In this document: piece by piece, positions 26,044-34,682 of the stretch | How the letters are laid out: the number at the start of each line of letters is the position of its first letter | How positions within the stretch are numbered: position 1 is the stretch's first letter | Origin: Clostridia bacterium | Lineage (GTDB): Bacteria > Bacillota > Clostridia > Christensenellales > Borkfalkiaceae | Assembly (NCBI GenBank): GCA_017504165.1 | Contig: JAFVRR010000003.1 | Coordinates: forward strand, 23,411 to 87,410 | Length of the DNA stretch: 64,000 nucleotides | Direction of reading: 5' to 3' | The notes under the pieces: generated by a model | The model's input: the letters and a program-made list of their open reading frames with translations, nothing else | Told to the model about the DNA's origin: nothing | The model's database searches: none | Position numbers and translations under genes: made by a program

Positions 26044-28098
26044 ATGGCTCGTAATTACACAAACAAAAACGCGGATTTATGGTATGAAAAAGTAACTAGT
26101 AATCTTAAACTTTTTCCATCAACGTTTATATACGATAACGTTAAGTATAAAGGTTTTGATGAAAAATACTTTACTGTTTTAAACGTGGAAACGCTTTTAA
26201 ACGGCGAAAAGGAAACAAAAACTATAACTTTCTCTTTTGTTGATGATATTGAAGTTAAACTTCTTGTTTCTCATTATTATTCTCACGGCGTTACAGAGTG
26301 GACTTTACACTTTGAAAATAAGGGTGATAAAAACACTAAACGCATTAAAGAATTGTGCATCGAATATGAAGTTGAAGGTAAATATCCTAACTTAAAAGGT
26401 ATTTTAGGCGACCACGTTAATAGATATAAACCATATACTTTTGACTTAACTAATAACCTTTTAGAGTTTACTTCTCACACAGGTCAAACTTCGCATAACT
26501 ATTTCCCATATTTTAATTTAGAGTGTGGCGACGGTGGTGTTATGTTTGCTATTGGCTGGGCAGGTACTTGGAATGCTCGATTTGTTTCAGATGGCTATAA
26601 AACAACTTATACCGCTAATGCGGTTATAGGTATGGATTTGTTTTTACAACCAAACGAAAAAATCCGTTCCGCGCTTTTTGTAATTGCTCCGTATACTGAA
26701 AGAAACGAATATTACTCAACTAACTATTGGCGTAGTTGGTTTGTTGAATATAACTTACCTAAAGACGATAAGAGTGGAGTTACTGTTAAGCCTTTAACTA
26801 ATATTAACTTGTCGCTCGATACTGGTTTACCTCATTCAGACGGAAGTATTTCCGAAAGGTATTTTACTTGGAAACCAAGTATGGATAAACTCTTTGAAGA
26901 GAATCTCCACTTTGATTTTAGGTGGGTAGATGCTGGTTGGTCAATCGCTCCAGACGGTGGTAGCGCTATTCCACGTGAGTCTGGTCATGATTGGTGGGAT
27001 ACTATTGGTACTTGGGAAATGGACCCGGAAAAATGGCCAGATAAATCTTTCCTTGAACTTACCGACTATCATCGCGCGCACAATATGCGTACTTTATTAT
27101 GGTTTGAACCGGAACGCGTTACTATGGTTGATGATTTAGTTAAAAATTACGGCTATAAACGCGAATGGGCGGTAGAAGTTGAAGGAATGCGCGGTATTTG
27201 TAATAATATTGGCAATCCAGAATGTTTAAAATGGACTACAGACCGAATTTGCAAGGTTTTAAAGGAAAATAAGATTGAACTTTACCGTGAAGACCACAAC
27301 TTTAAATCGGGCTATTTATGGGCAATAATGGACGAACGCGAGGGTTTAGGTAGAAAAGGTTTTACTGAAATTGGTGTAGTTTGCGCTCACTATAAATTGT
27401 GGGATGATATTATTGCTTGTACGTTATCTTTCGGTGGTTGCGGATTTATTGACAGTTGCGCAAGCGGTGGTGGTAGAAATGACTTAGAATCTCTTCGTCG
27501 TTCAGTCCCACTTCTTAGAAGTGATAGTGATAGAAAATATATTGCTCGTAGGCTCTCAATTACTACGGCGTTTAATAAGTGGATACCTTTTAACGGTGCT
27601 GGTAGTATTGGCGATAATCAATCGAATGCAGGTTGGGGTATAGGCGCTACGGATAAATATACCGTTCGTGCGTCATATTTACCATCACTTCACGTGTCGA
27701 CTTTACAACCAACGAAAAAACCTGATACCGATTTTGAAATTTATAGGTTTGCTTTGAATGAATGGGCAAAACTTAAAGATTACTTATTAAAAGAATTTTA
27801 CGTGTTTACTCCATGGCATCGTGAGCCGGATTTAAGAGAACATGCTGGAGTTGATGCTAACGAGTTTACCGCGTTTGCTTATTACGATGAAGAAAAGGGT
27901 AAAGGTTGCTTGCTTGCTTTCCGTGAAGAAATCTGTCAAAAAGCAACTCACTCAATTAGTTTATCGTGTATCGAAAAAGGCGCAAAGTTCCGCTTAATTG
28001 ATGAAGATACTAAAGAAGAAATTATCGTAGACGGAATTGTAGACCTTTATTTTGATAAACCTAGAACGGCAAGACTTCTTTGGATTGAAAAAATTTAA
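26044..28098 (+). CDS. GH36-type alpha-galactosidase
   Basis: A 684-residue glycoside hydrolase clan GH-D protein. Recognisable parts are FRWVDAGWS before the barrel core, LLWFEPERVT, the probable nucleophile Asp in YREDHNF (family consensus KWD) and SCASGGGRNDLES, with the acid/base Asp probably in LRSDSDRKY. It would release terminal alpha-galactose from raffinose-type oligosaccharides. The RED in place of KWD is unusual and may mean a different specificity. There is no signal peptide, so the substrate must be imported. The start at 26044 follows AGGGGGAT. An EamA transporter gene follows and is the likely importer. Confidence 0.85.
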   Translation: MARNYTNKNADLWYEKVTSNLKLFPSTFIYDNVKYKGFDEKYFTVLNVETLLNGEKETKTITFSFVDDIEVKLLVSHYYSHGVTEWTLHFENKGDKNTKRIKELCIEYEVEGKYPNLKGILGDHVNRYKPYTFDLTNNLLEFTSHTGQTSHNYFPYFNLECGDGGVMFAIGWAGTWNARFVSDGYKTTYTANAVIGMDLFLQPNEKIRSALFVIAPYTERNEYYSTNYWRSWFVEYNLPKDDKSGVTVKPLTNINLSLDTGLPHSDGSISERYFTWKPSMDKLFEENLHFDFRWVDAGWSIAPDGGSAIPRESGHDWWDTIGTWEMDPEKWPDKSFLELTDYHRAHNMRTLLWFEPERVTMVDDLVKNYGYKREWAVEVEGMRGICNNIGNPECLKWTTDRICKVLKENKIELYREDHNFKSGYLWAIMDEREGLGRKGFTEIGVVCAHYKLWDDIIACTLSFGGCGFIDSCASGGGRNDLESLRRSVPLLRSDSDRKYIARRLSITTAFNKWIPFNGAGSIGDNQSNAGWGIGATDKYTVRASYLPSLHVSTLQPTKKPDTDFEIYRFALNEWAKLKDYLLKEFYVFTPWHREPDLREHAGVDANEFTAFAYYDEEKGKGCLLAFREEICQKATHSISLSCIEKGAKFRLIDEDTKEEIIVDGIVDLYFDKPRTARLLWIEKI

Positions 28099-28105
28099 TA
28101 AAATC

Positions 28106-28139
28106 TAACCGCAAAGTCTAATTATAGGCTTTGCGGTTA
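28106..28139 (+). repeat. Intergenic hairpin between alpha-galactosidase and EamA genes
   Basis: Arms TAACCGCAAAG and CTTTGCGGTTA are perfectly complementary, and the stem continues through a G-U pair to about 15 bp with an ATTA loop. No T tract follows, so it is more likely an mRNA-stabilising or partial-termination structure than a full terminator. Confidence 0.6.
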
Positions 28140-28158
28140 AGTAAGTGTGGGTGTAATT

Positions 28159-29055
28159 ATGTATGAATACATATTGTTAGCGTGTTCGCTATTTGCAGTC
28201 GTACTCGGTACAGTTATTAAAAAATACTATATGAGAGAATCCGTTAAAGGGTTAACTCCGGTATTTTTATATAACGCAATTACCGGTTTAGTGTCTGCAA
28301 TTATCATATTTTTTTGGGGTGGAATTGATAAAGTTTCATTATTTACTTTGCTACTTGGCATAGTTTTTGGTCTTATTACGACTTTGCAAACTATAACGCT
28401 ATTAAAGGCAATGGAAATAGGTCCAATGTCGTATACAACGCTTATTAATTCTTTTTCTACGTTAATTCCTACTTTATCCGGTGCTTTATTCTTTAACGAA
28501 AAGATAGAATTAGTACATATTTTCGGCATAATTTTAATGATAATAAGTTTTATTTTATCGGTTGATAAGTCGAAAAATAACGATTCTGCATCAATAAAAT
28601 GGCTTATTTATAGTATTATTGCTTTCCTTTGCACAGGTGCTATCGGTGTAATGCAAAAAATTCATCAAAGTTCTGATTATAAGGGTGAATTAAACGCATT
28701 TTTAGTGTTGGCATTTGTAGTTTCGTTTGTTTTTGCTATAATTTTAACTTTATTGTTTAGTAAAAAAGAGAATAACCCTATATTACAAAAAAATCAAAGT
28801 GGTAAAGTAAACTATATAATTTTATTAGTAATTGTTATTGCGGGCGCATGCGTTGCAGTTAATAACAAACTTAACTTGTATTTATCCGGCGTTATGGATA
28901 GCGCGGTATTTTTCCCAATAGTTAGCGGTGGTGGTTTAGTTTTAACAACTATATCGGCGCTTATAGTATTTAAAGAAAAACTTACTAAAAAACAATGGGC
29001 TGGAATAATAATTGGAATATTATCGGTTATACTTTTATGTAATCCGTTTAGATAA
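28159..29055 (+). CDS. EamA/DMT-superfamily transporter
   Basis: A 298-residue membrane protein with ten predicted spans in two five-span EamA repeats. The second repeat ends in GIIIGILSVILLCNPF. Start at 28159 (MYEYILL) is favoured over the upstream GTG at 28147. Located directly after a cytoplasmic alpha-galactosidase gene that lacks an importer, it is a candidate galactoside or sugar permease. That is inference. EamA carriers also export amino acids and other metabolites. Confidence 0.85.
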   Translation: MYEYILLACSLFAVVLGTVIKKYYMRESVKGLTPVFLYNAITGLVSAIIIFFWGGIDKVSLFTLLLGIVFGLITTLQTITLLKAMEIGPMSYTTLINSFSTLIPTLSGALFFNEKIELVHIFGIILMIISFILSVDKSKNNDSASIKWLIYSIIAFLCTGAIGVMQKIHQSSDYKGELNAFLVLAFVVSFVFAIILTLLFSKKENNPILQKNQSGKVNYIILLVIVIAGACVAVNNKLNLYLSGVMDSAVFFPIVSGGGLVLTTISALIVFKEKLTKKQWAGIIIGILSVILLCNPFR

Positions 29056-29087
29056 AAATAAGCAGGCAAATGCCTGCTTTTATTTTT
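29055..29087 (+). terminator. Rho-independent terminator
   Basis: Core stem AGCAGGCA/TGCCTGCT with a 2-nt loop, extended by A/T pairs, followed by TTTTATTTTT. Confidence 0.9.
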
Positions 29088-29137
29088 AGAAAAATATTTA
29101 AAATTACTTTATATAATCGAAAAATATAAATAAAATT

Positions 29138-30301
29138 CTATTTTAAAACCGATATTGTAGTTGCAAGTTTGCATTCGGTTAATTTTTCCGTTTTTTTACC
29201 ATCGGTTTTAAGTATGTATTTTCCGTTGCTTACTATAAAATTGCCATCATTGTCAAAGTCATATGCAATAACACCTTTACAAATTACTTCAATTTCGCCA
29301 TTTTTTAAAAACTTAACAAGTTCGTAATTTCTTGGAATAATGCCAGCAAAATCTCCAGAGTGTTTTTTGTTTAGTTTATATTCTTTATCGGCGTAAATTA
29401 AATTGCCTTCAATAAATATTTGTTTTGGGTTTTTCTCGTTATTTTTTGCGGGATTTGAAGATTTTTCGGTAAAACCTTTGCCTGTATAGGCTTTAGTAAA
29501 TGATTCAAACATATAATAAATTGCCTTCACAAGTCTAAAAGGTATAAGCAATATATTTAAAAATAAATTATCGTTATTCTTATCTTTAATCGGCTTTCTT
29601 ATTGCAAAAATTTCGCCGTTTTTATTTTGTTTTGGTTTAATAAAGGAGTAATTTTCACTAGCAAACAGTTCCTCAACTTCTCCAGCGTAAACGTTATAAG
29701 TAAAAATAGAAGAAGGAGAGTATTCAACAAAGTTTCCATTATAATCTCTACCAACGCCTTTTGACGAGAATAATATCACACCGTCGTCACTTTCCGAATA
29801 CGACGGATATTCATCGCAACTATCACCTGCGGTAACTTCTATAAAATCATTGTCTTTTTTAGAAAAAATGGCAAGGTGAGAAATGAGCGCGTCTTTTGAT
29901 ATGGTTAAAGCAATATTTTCATTTTTTTGTGATGCACCTTTAATTATTAATGAATTATCGTGTAAAATATGGCTTTCACTTGACTGTTTAGATTGTAAAT
30001 TTTTACCATAAATTGCTGAAATATCATTAATAAATAACGAATAATTGATATTGTTTTCATCTAAAAATTGAAGTGATGTGATTTCACTTCTAATTATCTC
30101 GTTTGCTTGAGAATTTCTTAAATGCTCAATCGCATCACCACGGAACTGAGCGCCTGCTCCACTGTGTTTCCAGGCGTCTTTTTCCGTTTCGCGTATGCTA
30201 GTTTCGATGTATCGGTCAAAAAAGTCTAAACTGTATTCAGTAGTTTTGCCTTCATCGTATTTTACTATTTTCATTCCATCGTTAAATATAAATTTGCTCA
30301 T
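29138..30301 (-). CDS. Hypothetical protein with predicted beta-rich repeats
   Basis: A 387-residue protein that I do not recognise. Segments such as EYPSYSESDDGVILFSS and YDFDNDGNFIVSNGKYIL look like beta-propeller blades. A hydrophobic stretch near residue 245 (LFLNILLIPFRLVKAIYYMF) may associate with the membrane. There is no signal peptide. It is a single gene on the minus strand facing the EamA gene. It has no Shine-Dalgarno sequence and a strong promoter that predicts leaderless mRNA. Confidence 0.6.
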   Translation of the reverse strand: MSKFIFNDGMKIVKYDEGKTTEYSLDFFDRYIETSIRETEKDAWKHSGAGAQFRGDAIEHLRNSQANEIIRSEITSLQFLDENNINYSLFINDISAIYGKNLQSKQSSESHILHDNSLIIKGASQKNENIALTISKDALISHLAIFSKKDNDFIEVTAGDSCDEYPSYSESDDGVILFSSKGVGRDYNGNFVEYSPSSIFTYNVYAGEVEELFASENYSFIKPKQNKNGEIFAIRKPIKDKNNDNLFLNILLIPFRLVKAIYYMFESFTKAYTGKGFTEKSSNPAKNNEKNPKQIFIEGNLIYADKEYKLNKKHSGDFAGIIPRNYELVKFLKNGEIEVICKGVIAYDFDNDGNFIVSNGKYILKTDGKKTEKLTECKLATTISVLK

Positions 30302-30307
30302 GATTTT

Positions 30308-30336
30308 ATTATATAATATCTAAATTTAAAAATCAA
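30308..30336 (-). promoter_or_regulatory. Sigma-A-like promoter of the hypothetical gene, predicted leaderless
   Basis: On the minus strand TTGATT (30331-30336) and TATAAT (30308-30313) are spaced 17 bp apart. Six nt (AAAATC) separate the -10 box from the ATG. Confidence 0.72.
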
Positions 30337-30401
30337 TAATATCTTGAAAAATTTACTTTTTTATTGTATAATTATATATAAGAAATGTAAGGAGTTAACG
30401 T

Positions 30402-31565
30402 ATGGCTAAAAGAAAATCTAAAAAAAGACATTTTACTAAAACACTATCACTTATTTTAATTGTATTTATTGCTATAATATCACTAATCTTTTATCTAAAC
30501 CCCGGGCTTTATAATAATTTGAACGACCTTATTAATAAAGGTGATACAAATTCTTTAATTTCTAATATAAATCGCGATAATTATTACGCCAAAGAAAACA
30601 ATCCGTTTTTAGTTCATTTTATTGATATTGGTCAAGGCGATGCTATATTTATAGAGTTTCCCGATAACAAAACTATGCTTATAGATTCTGGAGATAATAA
30701 AAGCGAAAACAACAATACACTAGTAAATTATATTTTAGATCTTGGCGTTGAAACTATAGATTACGTAGTGGCAACTCACGCCGATGCCGATCATATTGGC
30801 GGAATGGATAATATTTTTTATAATTTTAACGTTAAAAAGGTGTTTAGACCTTACGTATTATATTCGGGAGATGATTACGAGTTTAAGGATGATTACAATA
30901 AAGGCTCTATAGAGTATAAGCAAAAATCAAAAACTTACGGTAAGTTTTTGAACGATATTTTAAATGAAACTTACGAAGTTAACGGTAAAACTCAAAAATG
31001 CGAATGGGAGTTTTTTAATTACAAAAGCGATTTTGGTACAAATATTATTTATAACGGCAAAACGACTTATTATACGGTAGATTTCTTAACCCCAACTAAA
31101 AGTTTTAGCGAAATTTTATATGAAGATGCTAACGATTATTCGCCACTTATAAAAATCAGTTATTGTGATTTTGATATGCTTTTTACCGGCGATGCAGAAA
31201 CCGATGCCGAACTTGACTTTGTAACCGCTTATTCTGAAAATGAAGAGTATGCAAAGTACGTTGACGTAGAATTACTTAAAGTCTCACATCACGGGTCGGG
31301 GACTTCGACTACAGAATTGTTTTTAGACCTTGTAAAGCCTGAAATTGCCGTTATTTCTTGTGGTGAGGATAATAGTTATTATCATCCGCACCAACAAGTA
31401 TTAGATAGACTTTTTGAAAATAATTGTTTTACGTTATATAGAACGGATAAAAATGGGCATATAGTTCTTTCGATTAATAATTTGGGTGAATATGAGATCG
31501 ACGTAATTAATGAAAACGTTGATGATAATTTCATCGCACCTGAAAAACCTAATACAAATGATTAA
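30402..31565 (+). CDS. ComEC/Rec2-type metallo-beta-lactamase hydrolase, membrane-anchored
   Basis: A 387-residue protein with a basic N-terminus, one transmembrane helix (residues about 13-30) and an external MBL domain. Motifs are HFIDIGQGDAIFIE, the metal motif THADADHIGGMD, LFTGDAE and KVSHHGSG, as in the hydrolase domain of ComEC. Stand-alone versions are common in clostridia and may degrade nucleic acid or nucleotides outside the cell. The channel domain of ComEC is missing. It has a good ribosome site (AAGGAG) and its own terminator. Confidence 0.88.
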   Translation: MAKRKSKKRHFTKTLSLILIVFIAIISLIFYLNPGLYNNLNDLINKGDTNSLISNINRDNYYAKENNPFLVHFIDIGQGDAIFIEFPDNKTMLIDSGDNKSENNNTLVNYILDLGVETIDYVVATHADADHIGGMDNIFYNFNVKKVFRPYVLYSGDDYEFKDDYNKGSIEYKQKSKTYGKFLNDILNETYEVNGKTQKCEWEFFNYKSDFGTNIIYNGKTTYYTVDFLTPTKSFSEILYEDANDYSPLIKISYCDFDMLFTGDAETDAELDFVTAYSENEEYAKYVDVELLKVSHHGSGTSTTELFLDLVKPEIAVISCGEDNSYYHPHQQVLDRLFENNCFTLYRTDKNGHIVLSINNLGEYEIDVINENVDDNFIAPEKPNTND

Positions 31566-31585
31566 AATTTAATATTTTTTAAATT

Positions 31586-31620
31586 AGTCCTAAACAAGTT
31601 AATTTGTTTAGGGCTTTTTA
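31586..31620 (+). terminator. Rho-independent terminator
   Basis: Stem CCTAAACAA/TTGTTTAGG extended by further pairs, with a GTTAATT-type loop, followed by GCTTTTTATTTT. Confidence 0.85.
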
Positions 31621-31711
31621 TTTTACAATTTATACCAAAATAATATAAAAAAGGGTAATTTTATATAAATTTTATATGCTAATATCTAATAAGTAATTGT
31701 AAGGAGAAATT

Positions 31712-32020
31712 ATGAAAATTAAATACCAACGTTTAGGTGGAGATACTTATATATATCTAAATGGAGAATTAGACGAGTGTTCGGCGTCAAAAACTCGCGA
31801 AATTATAGATGATATTATATCAAAACCTTTAGTAAAAAATAAAGTAATATTCAATTTTTCTAGCGTAACTTTTATGGATAGTACGGGTATAGGAATGTTA
31901 ATTGGAAGGTATAAAAAATTAAAGTCTAAAGGAGTTCCAATTTATATTCAAAATCCTAGTAGCGAGGCGGACAAAATTTTAGAAATATCCGGACTTTATA
32001 AGATTATGCCAAAAATTTGA
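31712..32020 (+). CDS. spoIIAA: Anti-sigma F factor antagonist SpoIIAA
   Basis: A 102-residue STAS-domain protein. Ser57 in FMDSTGIGML is the residue phosphorylated by SpoIIAB. When dephosphorylated it binds SpoIIAB and frees sigma F in the forespore. It is the first gene of spoIIAA-spoIIAB-sigF, with AAGGAG before the ATG. I find no convincing sigma-H or Spo0A site in the 150 bp upstream. In many bacilli dacF precedes this operon; here dacF lies 8.8 kb away. Confidence 0.96.
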   Translation: MKIKYQRLGGDTYIYLNGELDECSASKTREIIDDIISKPLVKNKVIFNFSSVTFMDSTGIGMLIGRYKKLKSKGVPIYIQNPSSEADKILEISGLYKIMPKI

Positions 32021-32029
32021 GGTAGACGT

Positions 32030-32449
32030 ATGTACAATAAAATGAGTTTAAATTTTTTATCTTTATCTGAAAATGAAGCGTTTGCGCGAAACGTTATAGC
32101 AATGTTTAGCCTTTCAATTAATCCTACGCTTAATGAAATTAGCGACGTAAAAACTGCAGTAAGCGAAGCAGTTACTAACGCGATTGTTCACGGTTATCCC
32201 GATACCGTTGGAAGTATAGACGTTGAGGCGGAAATACAAGACGATATATTACATATTATTATAAGGGATTATGGCGTTGGCATAAATAACGTTGAAGAAG
32301 TTTTAGAGCCTTTTTATACTACTAAACCCGAAGAAGAAAGGTCGGGCATGGGCTTTACCATAATGAAAAATTTTATGGATAAAGTTACGGTTGAAAGTAA
32401 AATTAACAAAGGTACGATTGTTAAAATGACTAAAACGTTTAAAAAATAA
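32030..32449 (+). CDS. spoIIAB: Anti-sigma F factor and protein kinase SpoIIAB
   Basis: A 139-residue GHKL-fold kinase. The N box is AVSEAVTNAIVHGY, the G1 box DYGVGI and the G2 box SGMGFTIM. It holds sigma F inactive and phosphorylates SpoIIAA. It lies 9 bp after spoIIAA and 16 bp before sigF, as in all endospore formers. Confidence 0.97.
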   Translation: MYNKMSLNFLSLSENEAFARNVIAMFSLSINPTLNEISDVKTAVSEAVTNAIVHGYPDTVGSIDVEAEIQDDILHIIIRDYGVGINNVEEVLEPFYTTKPEEERSGMGFTIMKNFMDKVTVESKINKGTIVKMTKTFKK

Positions 32450-32465
32450 CGCCAAAAGGTGAGGT

Positions 32466-33194
32466 ATGCTTTCGTTTGAAGAGACAATTTTTCACATAAG
32501 AAAAGCAAAACTTGGAGATAATGAAAGTAAAGAAATATTAATAAAGAATAACGTATTACTTATAAAAAGTATAGTTAATAGATTTAGAAATAAAGGTGTT
32601 GATTACGATGATTTGTTTCAATTAGGCTCGGTAGGACTATTAAAAGCCATTTACAATTTTGACGAAAAGTTTGGGGTTAGGTTTTCAACTTATGCAGTGC
32701 CTATGATAATTGGAGAAATTAAGCGTTTTTTAAGAGACGACGGCGAAATTAAAGTTTCAAGAATTATCAAAATGCAGGCTATAAACATTTCAAGGTTTAT
32801 TGAAAACTATCTAAAAGAAAAGGGCGTAGAACCTACTGTTGAAGAAATAAGTATAGGATTAAATATAGACAAAGAAGAAGTTGTTTTTGCGATTGATTCA
32901 ACTAAACTTACAGTTTCTCTTTATGAAAAGGTAAACGACGGCGAAGATAAATCGCAAACTTTAATCGATAAAATTCCATCAAATTTTACTGAAGATGATT
33001 ACGTTGATAAACTCTTTTTAAAAAATTTAATTAGTAAATTAACTTTAAGAGAGCAACAAATTATTCACCTTAGGTATTTTAAAGATAAAACGCAAGGCGA
33101 AGTTGCTAAAATTTTAGGTGTGTCACAAGTACAAGTTTCTAGGCTTGAAAACAGGATACTAAATTCATTAAAAGAGAAATACGTAGCAAAATAA
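32466..33194 (+). CDS. sigF: RNA polymerase sigma-F factor
   Basis: A 242-residue sporulation sigma factor. Region 2 has DDLFQLGSVGLLKAIYNFD and the following FSTYAVPMIIGEIKRFLRDDG, which bind core enzyme and the -10 element. Region 4 has QGEVAKILGVSQVQVSRLE as the helix-turn-helix. It directs early forespore transcription. Ribosome site AAGGTGAGG. The operon ends in a terminator shared with convergent pgsA. Confidence 0.96.
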   Translation: MLSFEETIFHIRKAKLGDNESKEILIKNNVLLIKSIVNRFRNKGVDYDDLFQLGSVGLLKAIYNFDEKFGVRFSTYAVPMIIGEIKRFLRDDGEIKVSRIIKMQAINISRFIENYLKEKGVEPTVEEISIGLNIDKEEVVFAIDSTKLTVSLYEKVNDGEDKSQTLIDKIPSNFTEDDYVDKLFLKNLISKLTLREQQIIHLRYFKDKTQGEVAKILGVSQVQVSRLENRILNSLKEKYVAK

Positions 33195-33224
33195 AAATAC
33201 TTGAATTACTCAAGTATTTTTTTT
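33195..33224. terminator. Bidirectional terminator between sigF and pgsA
   Basis: A perfect 10-bp stem, AAATACTTGA/TCAAGTATTT, with a 5-nt loop and T/A tracts on both sides. Confidence 0.88.
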
Positions 33225-33751
33225 GTTGTTTTTATATTATTTATCGTGTAGCCGATTAATGATCCAATAACGACTATTTCATTTATAATAATTAAAAAAA
33301 TAGACAAATTTAATGGTAAATTAGGGACTAATATAAAAGTTAGTATAGTTAAATACAGTAAAACGGTTGATATCTTACCAAACCATTTAGCGCTATATGT
33401 CGTGCCGGTTTTTTTAATAATAATTATTCCTTCTATACCCATTATAATCTCTTTAAGTATAAAAATAACAAGTAAAGGCGTGATAGCTGGGGTTTTAAGG
33501 GTAATTGCAAAAAGAATAAATAAAATGGTCATTTTGTCGGCAATAGGATCTAACGCTTTTCCTAAATCGCTTACCATATTAAATTTTCTTGCAATAAAGC
33601 CGTCGACAACGTCTGTTATTCCTGATATAACAATTAATATTGCAGAGGCTATAAATTTTTTTATAGAGTAACTCCACACGATAAAAGGAATTAATGCTAA
33701 TCTTAATAATGAAAGGATATTGGGTATTGTTAAAATTTGTTTACTGTTCAT
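33206..33751 (-). CDS. pgsA: CDP-diacylglycerol-glycerol-3-phosphate 3-phosphatidyltransferase
   Basis: A 181-residue membrane enzyme that makes phosphatidylglycerol phosphate. The CDP-alcohol phosphatidyltransferase motif is complete: DGFIAR, then eight residues, then G, D and D in GKALDPIAD. Four or more transmembrane spans fit PgsA. AAGGTGA lies before the ATG. It is a single gene convergent with sigF. Related cardiolipin synthases cannot be fully excluded, but the length and N-terminus (TIPNILSLLRLALIPFIV) favour PgsA. Confidence 0.92.
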   Translation of the reverse strand: MNSKQILTIPNILSLLRLALIPFIVWSYSIKKFIASAILIVISGITDVVDGFIARKFNMVSDLGKALDPIADKMTILFILFAITLKTPAITPLLVIFILKEIIMGIEGIIIIKKTGTTYSAKWFGKISTVLLYLTILTFILVPNLPLNLSIFLIIINEIVVIGSLIGYTINNIKTTKKILE

Positions 33752-33837
33752 TTTTTCACCTTATTATATTTTTATTAACAATACAACAAAATGTTAAACT
33801 GAAAATAAATAAAAACGCCCAAATTTTGGGCGTAGAG

Positions 33838-34578
33838 TTAAAATTTGATATTAAAATCACTAGGCGAAAAGCCATAAACTTTTTTAAATGCGCGAGAAAA
33901 ATACTTTTCATCGTTAAATCCGCTAGCAAAAGCAATTTCCTTAATAGTATATTTACCGTTAGATAACAAATTTAATGCGACGTTAAGGCGTTGTTTAATA
34001 ATGTATTCTTTAACTCCCATATTAAAATACTTGTTAAAATGCCTTTGTAAAGTAGAACGGCTAATATGCGCTCTGTTACAAATTTCTTCAACGGTTAATT
34101 GTGGTGTTGTTAAGTTGCTTTTTATATAATTTATAACCTCTAAAATTTCAGTATTAGTAAAAAGAGTTGAGTGGTCTTCTTCAAAAATTGTAAGAATATC
34201 GTAAACGTAAGATTTAAGTTTGTTGTAAGAGTGGGTAGTTTTCCATAGTGACATTGCGCTAATGAATTTACTTTTTAATTGTTCTACGTTGTTAGACGTT
34301 AATTTTTGAACTTCATCGCAATTACAATCCAATAAGTGAAAAACAATACTTTCACTAAACGAATAGTCCACTTTATATCCGCAGTTAGCGGGGATAAAGA
34401 GAACGTCACCCTCATTTATTGTTATTTTTTCTTCATTAACGTAAAAAGTTGCATTTCCACTTAATCTATAAGATAATGCGGAAAACGGGCGTGGGGCAAC
34501 GTCAAGTAAACCGTTTTTATGTTGCCATTTTGCAATACCTAGAATTTTAAACGTTAAATTATCATCATTATATATCAT
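33838..34578 (-). CDS. AraC-family transcriptional regulator
   Basis: A 246-residue regulator with an N-terminal cupin sugar-sensing domain (INEGDVLFIPANCGY) and a C-terminal AraC double helix-turn-helix (TVEEICNRAHISRSTLQRHF, then IKEIAFASGFNDEKYFSRAF). The start at 34578 (MIYNDDN) replaces a longer frame from 34614, because the promoter lies across the longer start. It is divergent from the GH10/GH20 operon and is its likely activator, responding to a released sugar. Confidence 0.92.
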   Translation of the reverse strand: MIYNDDNLTFKILGIAKWQHKNGLLDVAPRPFSALSYRLSGNATFYVNEEKITINEGDVLFIPANCGYKVDYSFSESIVFHLLDCNCDEVQKLTSNNVEQLKSKFISAMSLWKTTHSYNKLKSYVYDILTIFEEDHSTLFTNTEILEVINYIKSNLTTPQLTVEEICNRAHISRSTLQRHFNKYFNMGVKEYIIKQRLNVALNLLSNGKYTIKEIAFASGFNDEKYFSRAFKKVYGFSPSDFNIKF

Positions 34579-34584
34579 AAAATT

Positions 34585-34613
34585 ATTATAGCATATTATG
34601 ACTAAAAAGTCCA
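34585..34613 (-). promoter_or_regulatory. Sigma-A-like promoter of the AraC gene, predicted leaderless
   Basis: On the minus strand TATAAT (34585-34590) lies 6 nt (AATTTT) before the ATG at 34578. A TGGACT -35 lies 17 bp further upstream (34608-34613). No Shine-Dalgarno sequence fits. Confidence 0.62.
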
Positions 34614-34682
34614 CTTGTTTGAATAAAATTTAAGTTTAAAAATTAAATAGAATATTATAAAATTATTACAAGAGGGTATTTT

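Noticed and set aside
31566..31711. Spo0A box or sigma-H promoter upstream of spoIIAA
   Set aside because: AAGGGTAATT and GCTAATAT can be forced into a sigma-H pattern, but the spacing is wrong and no TGTCGAA box is present.
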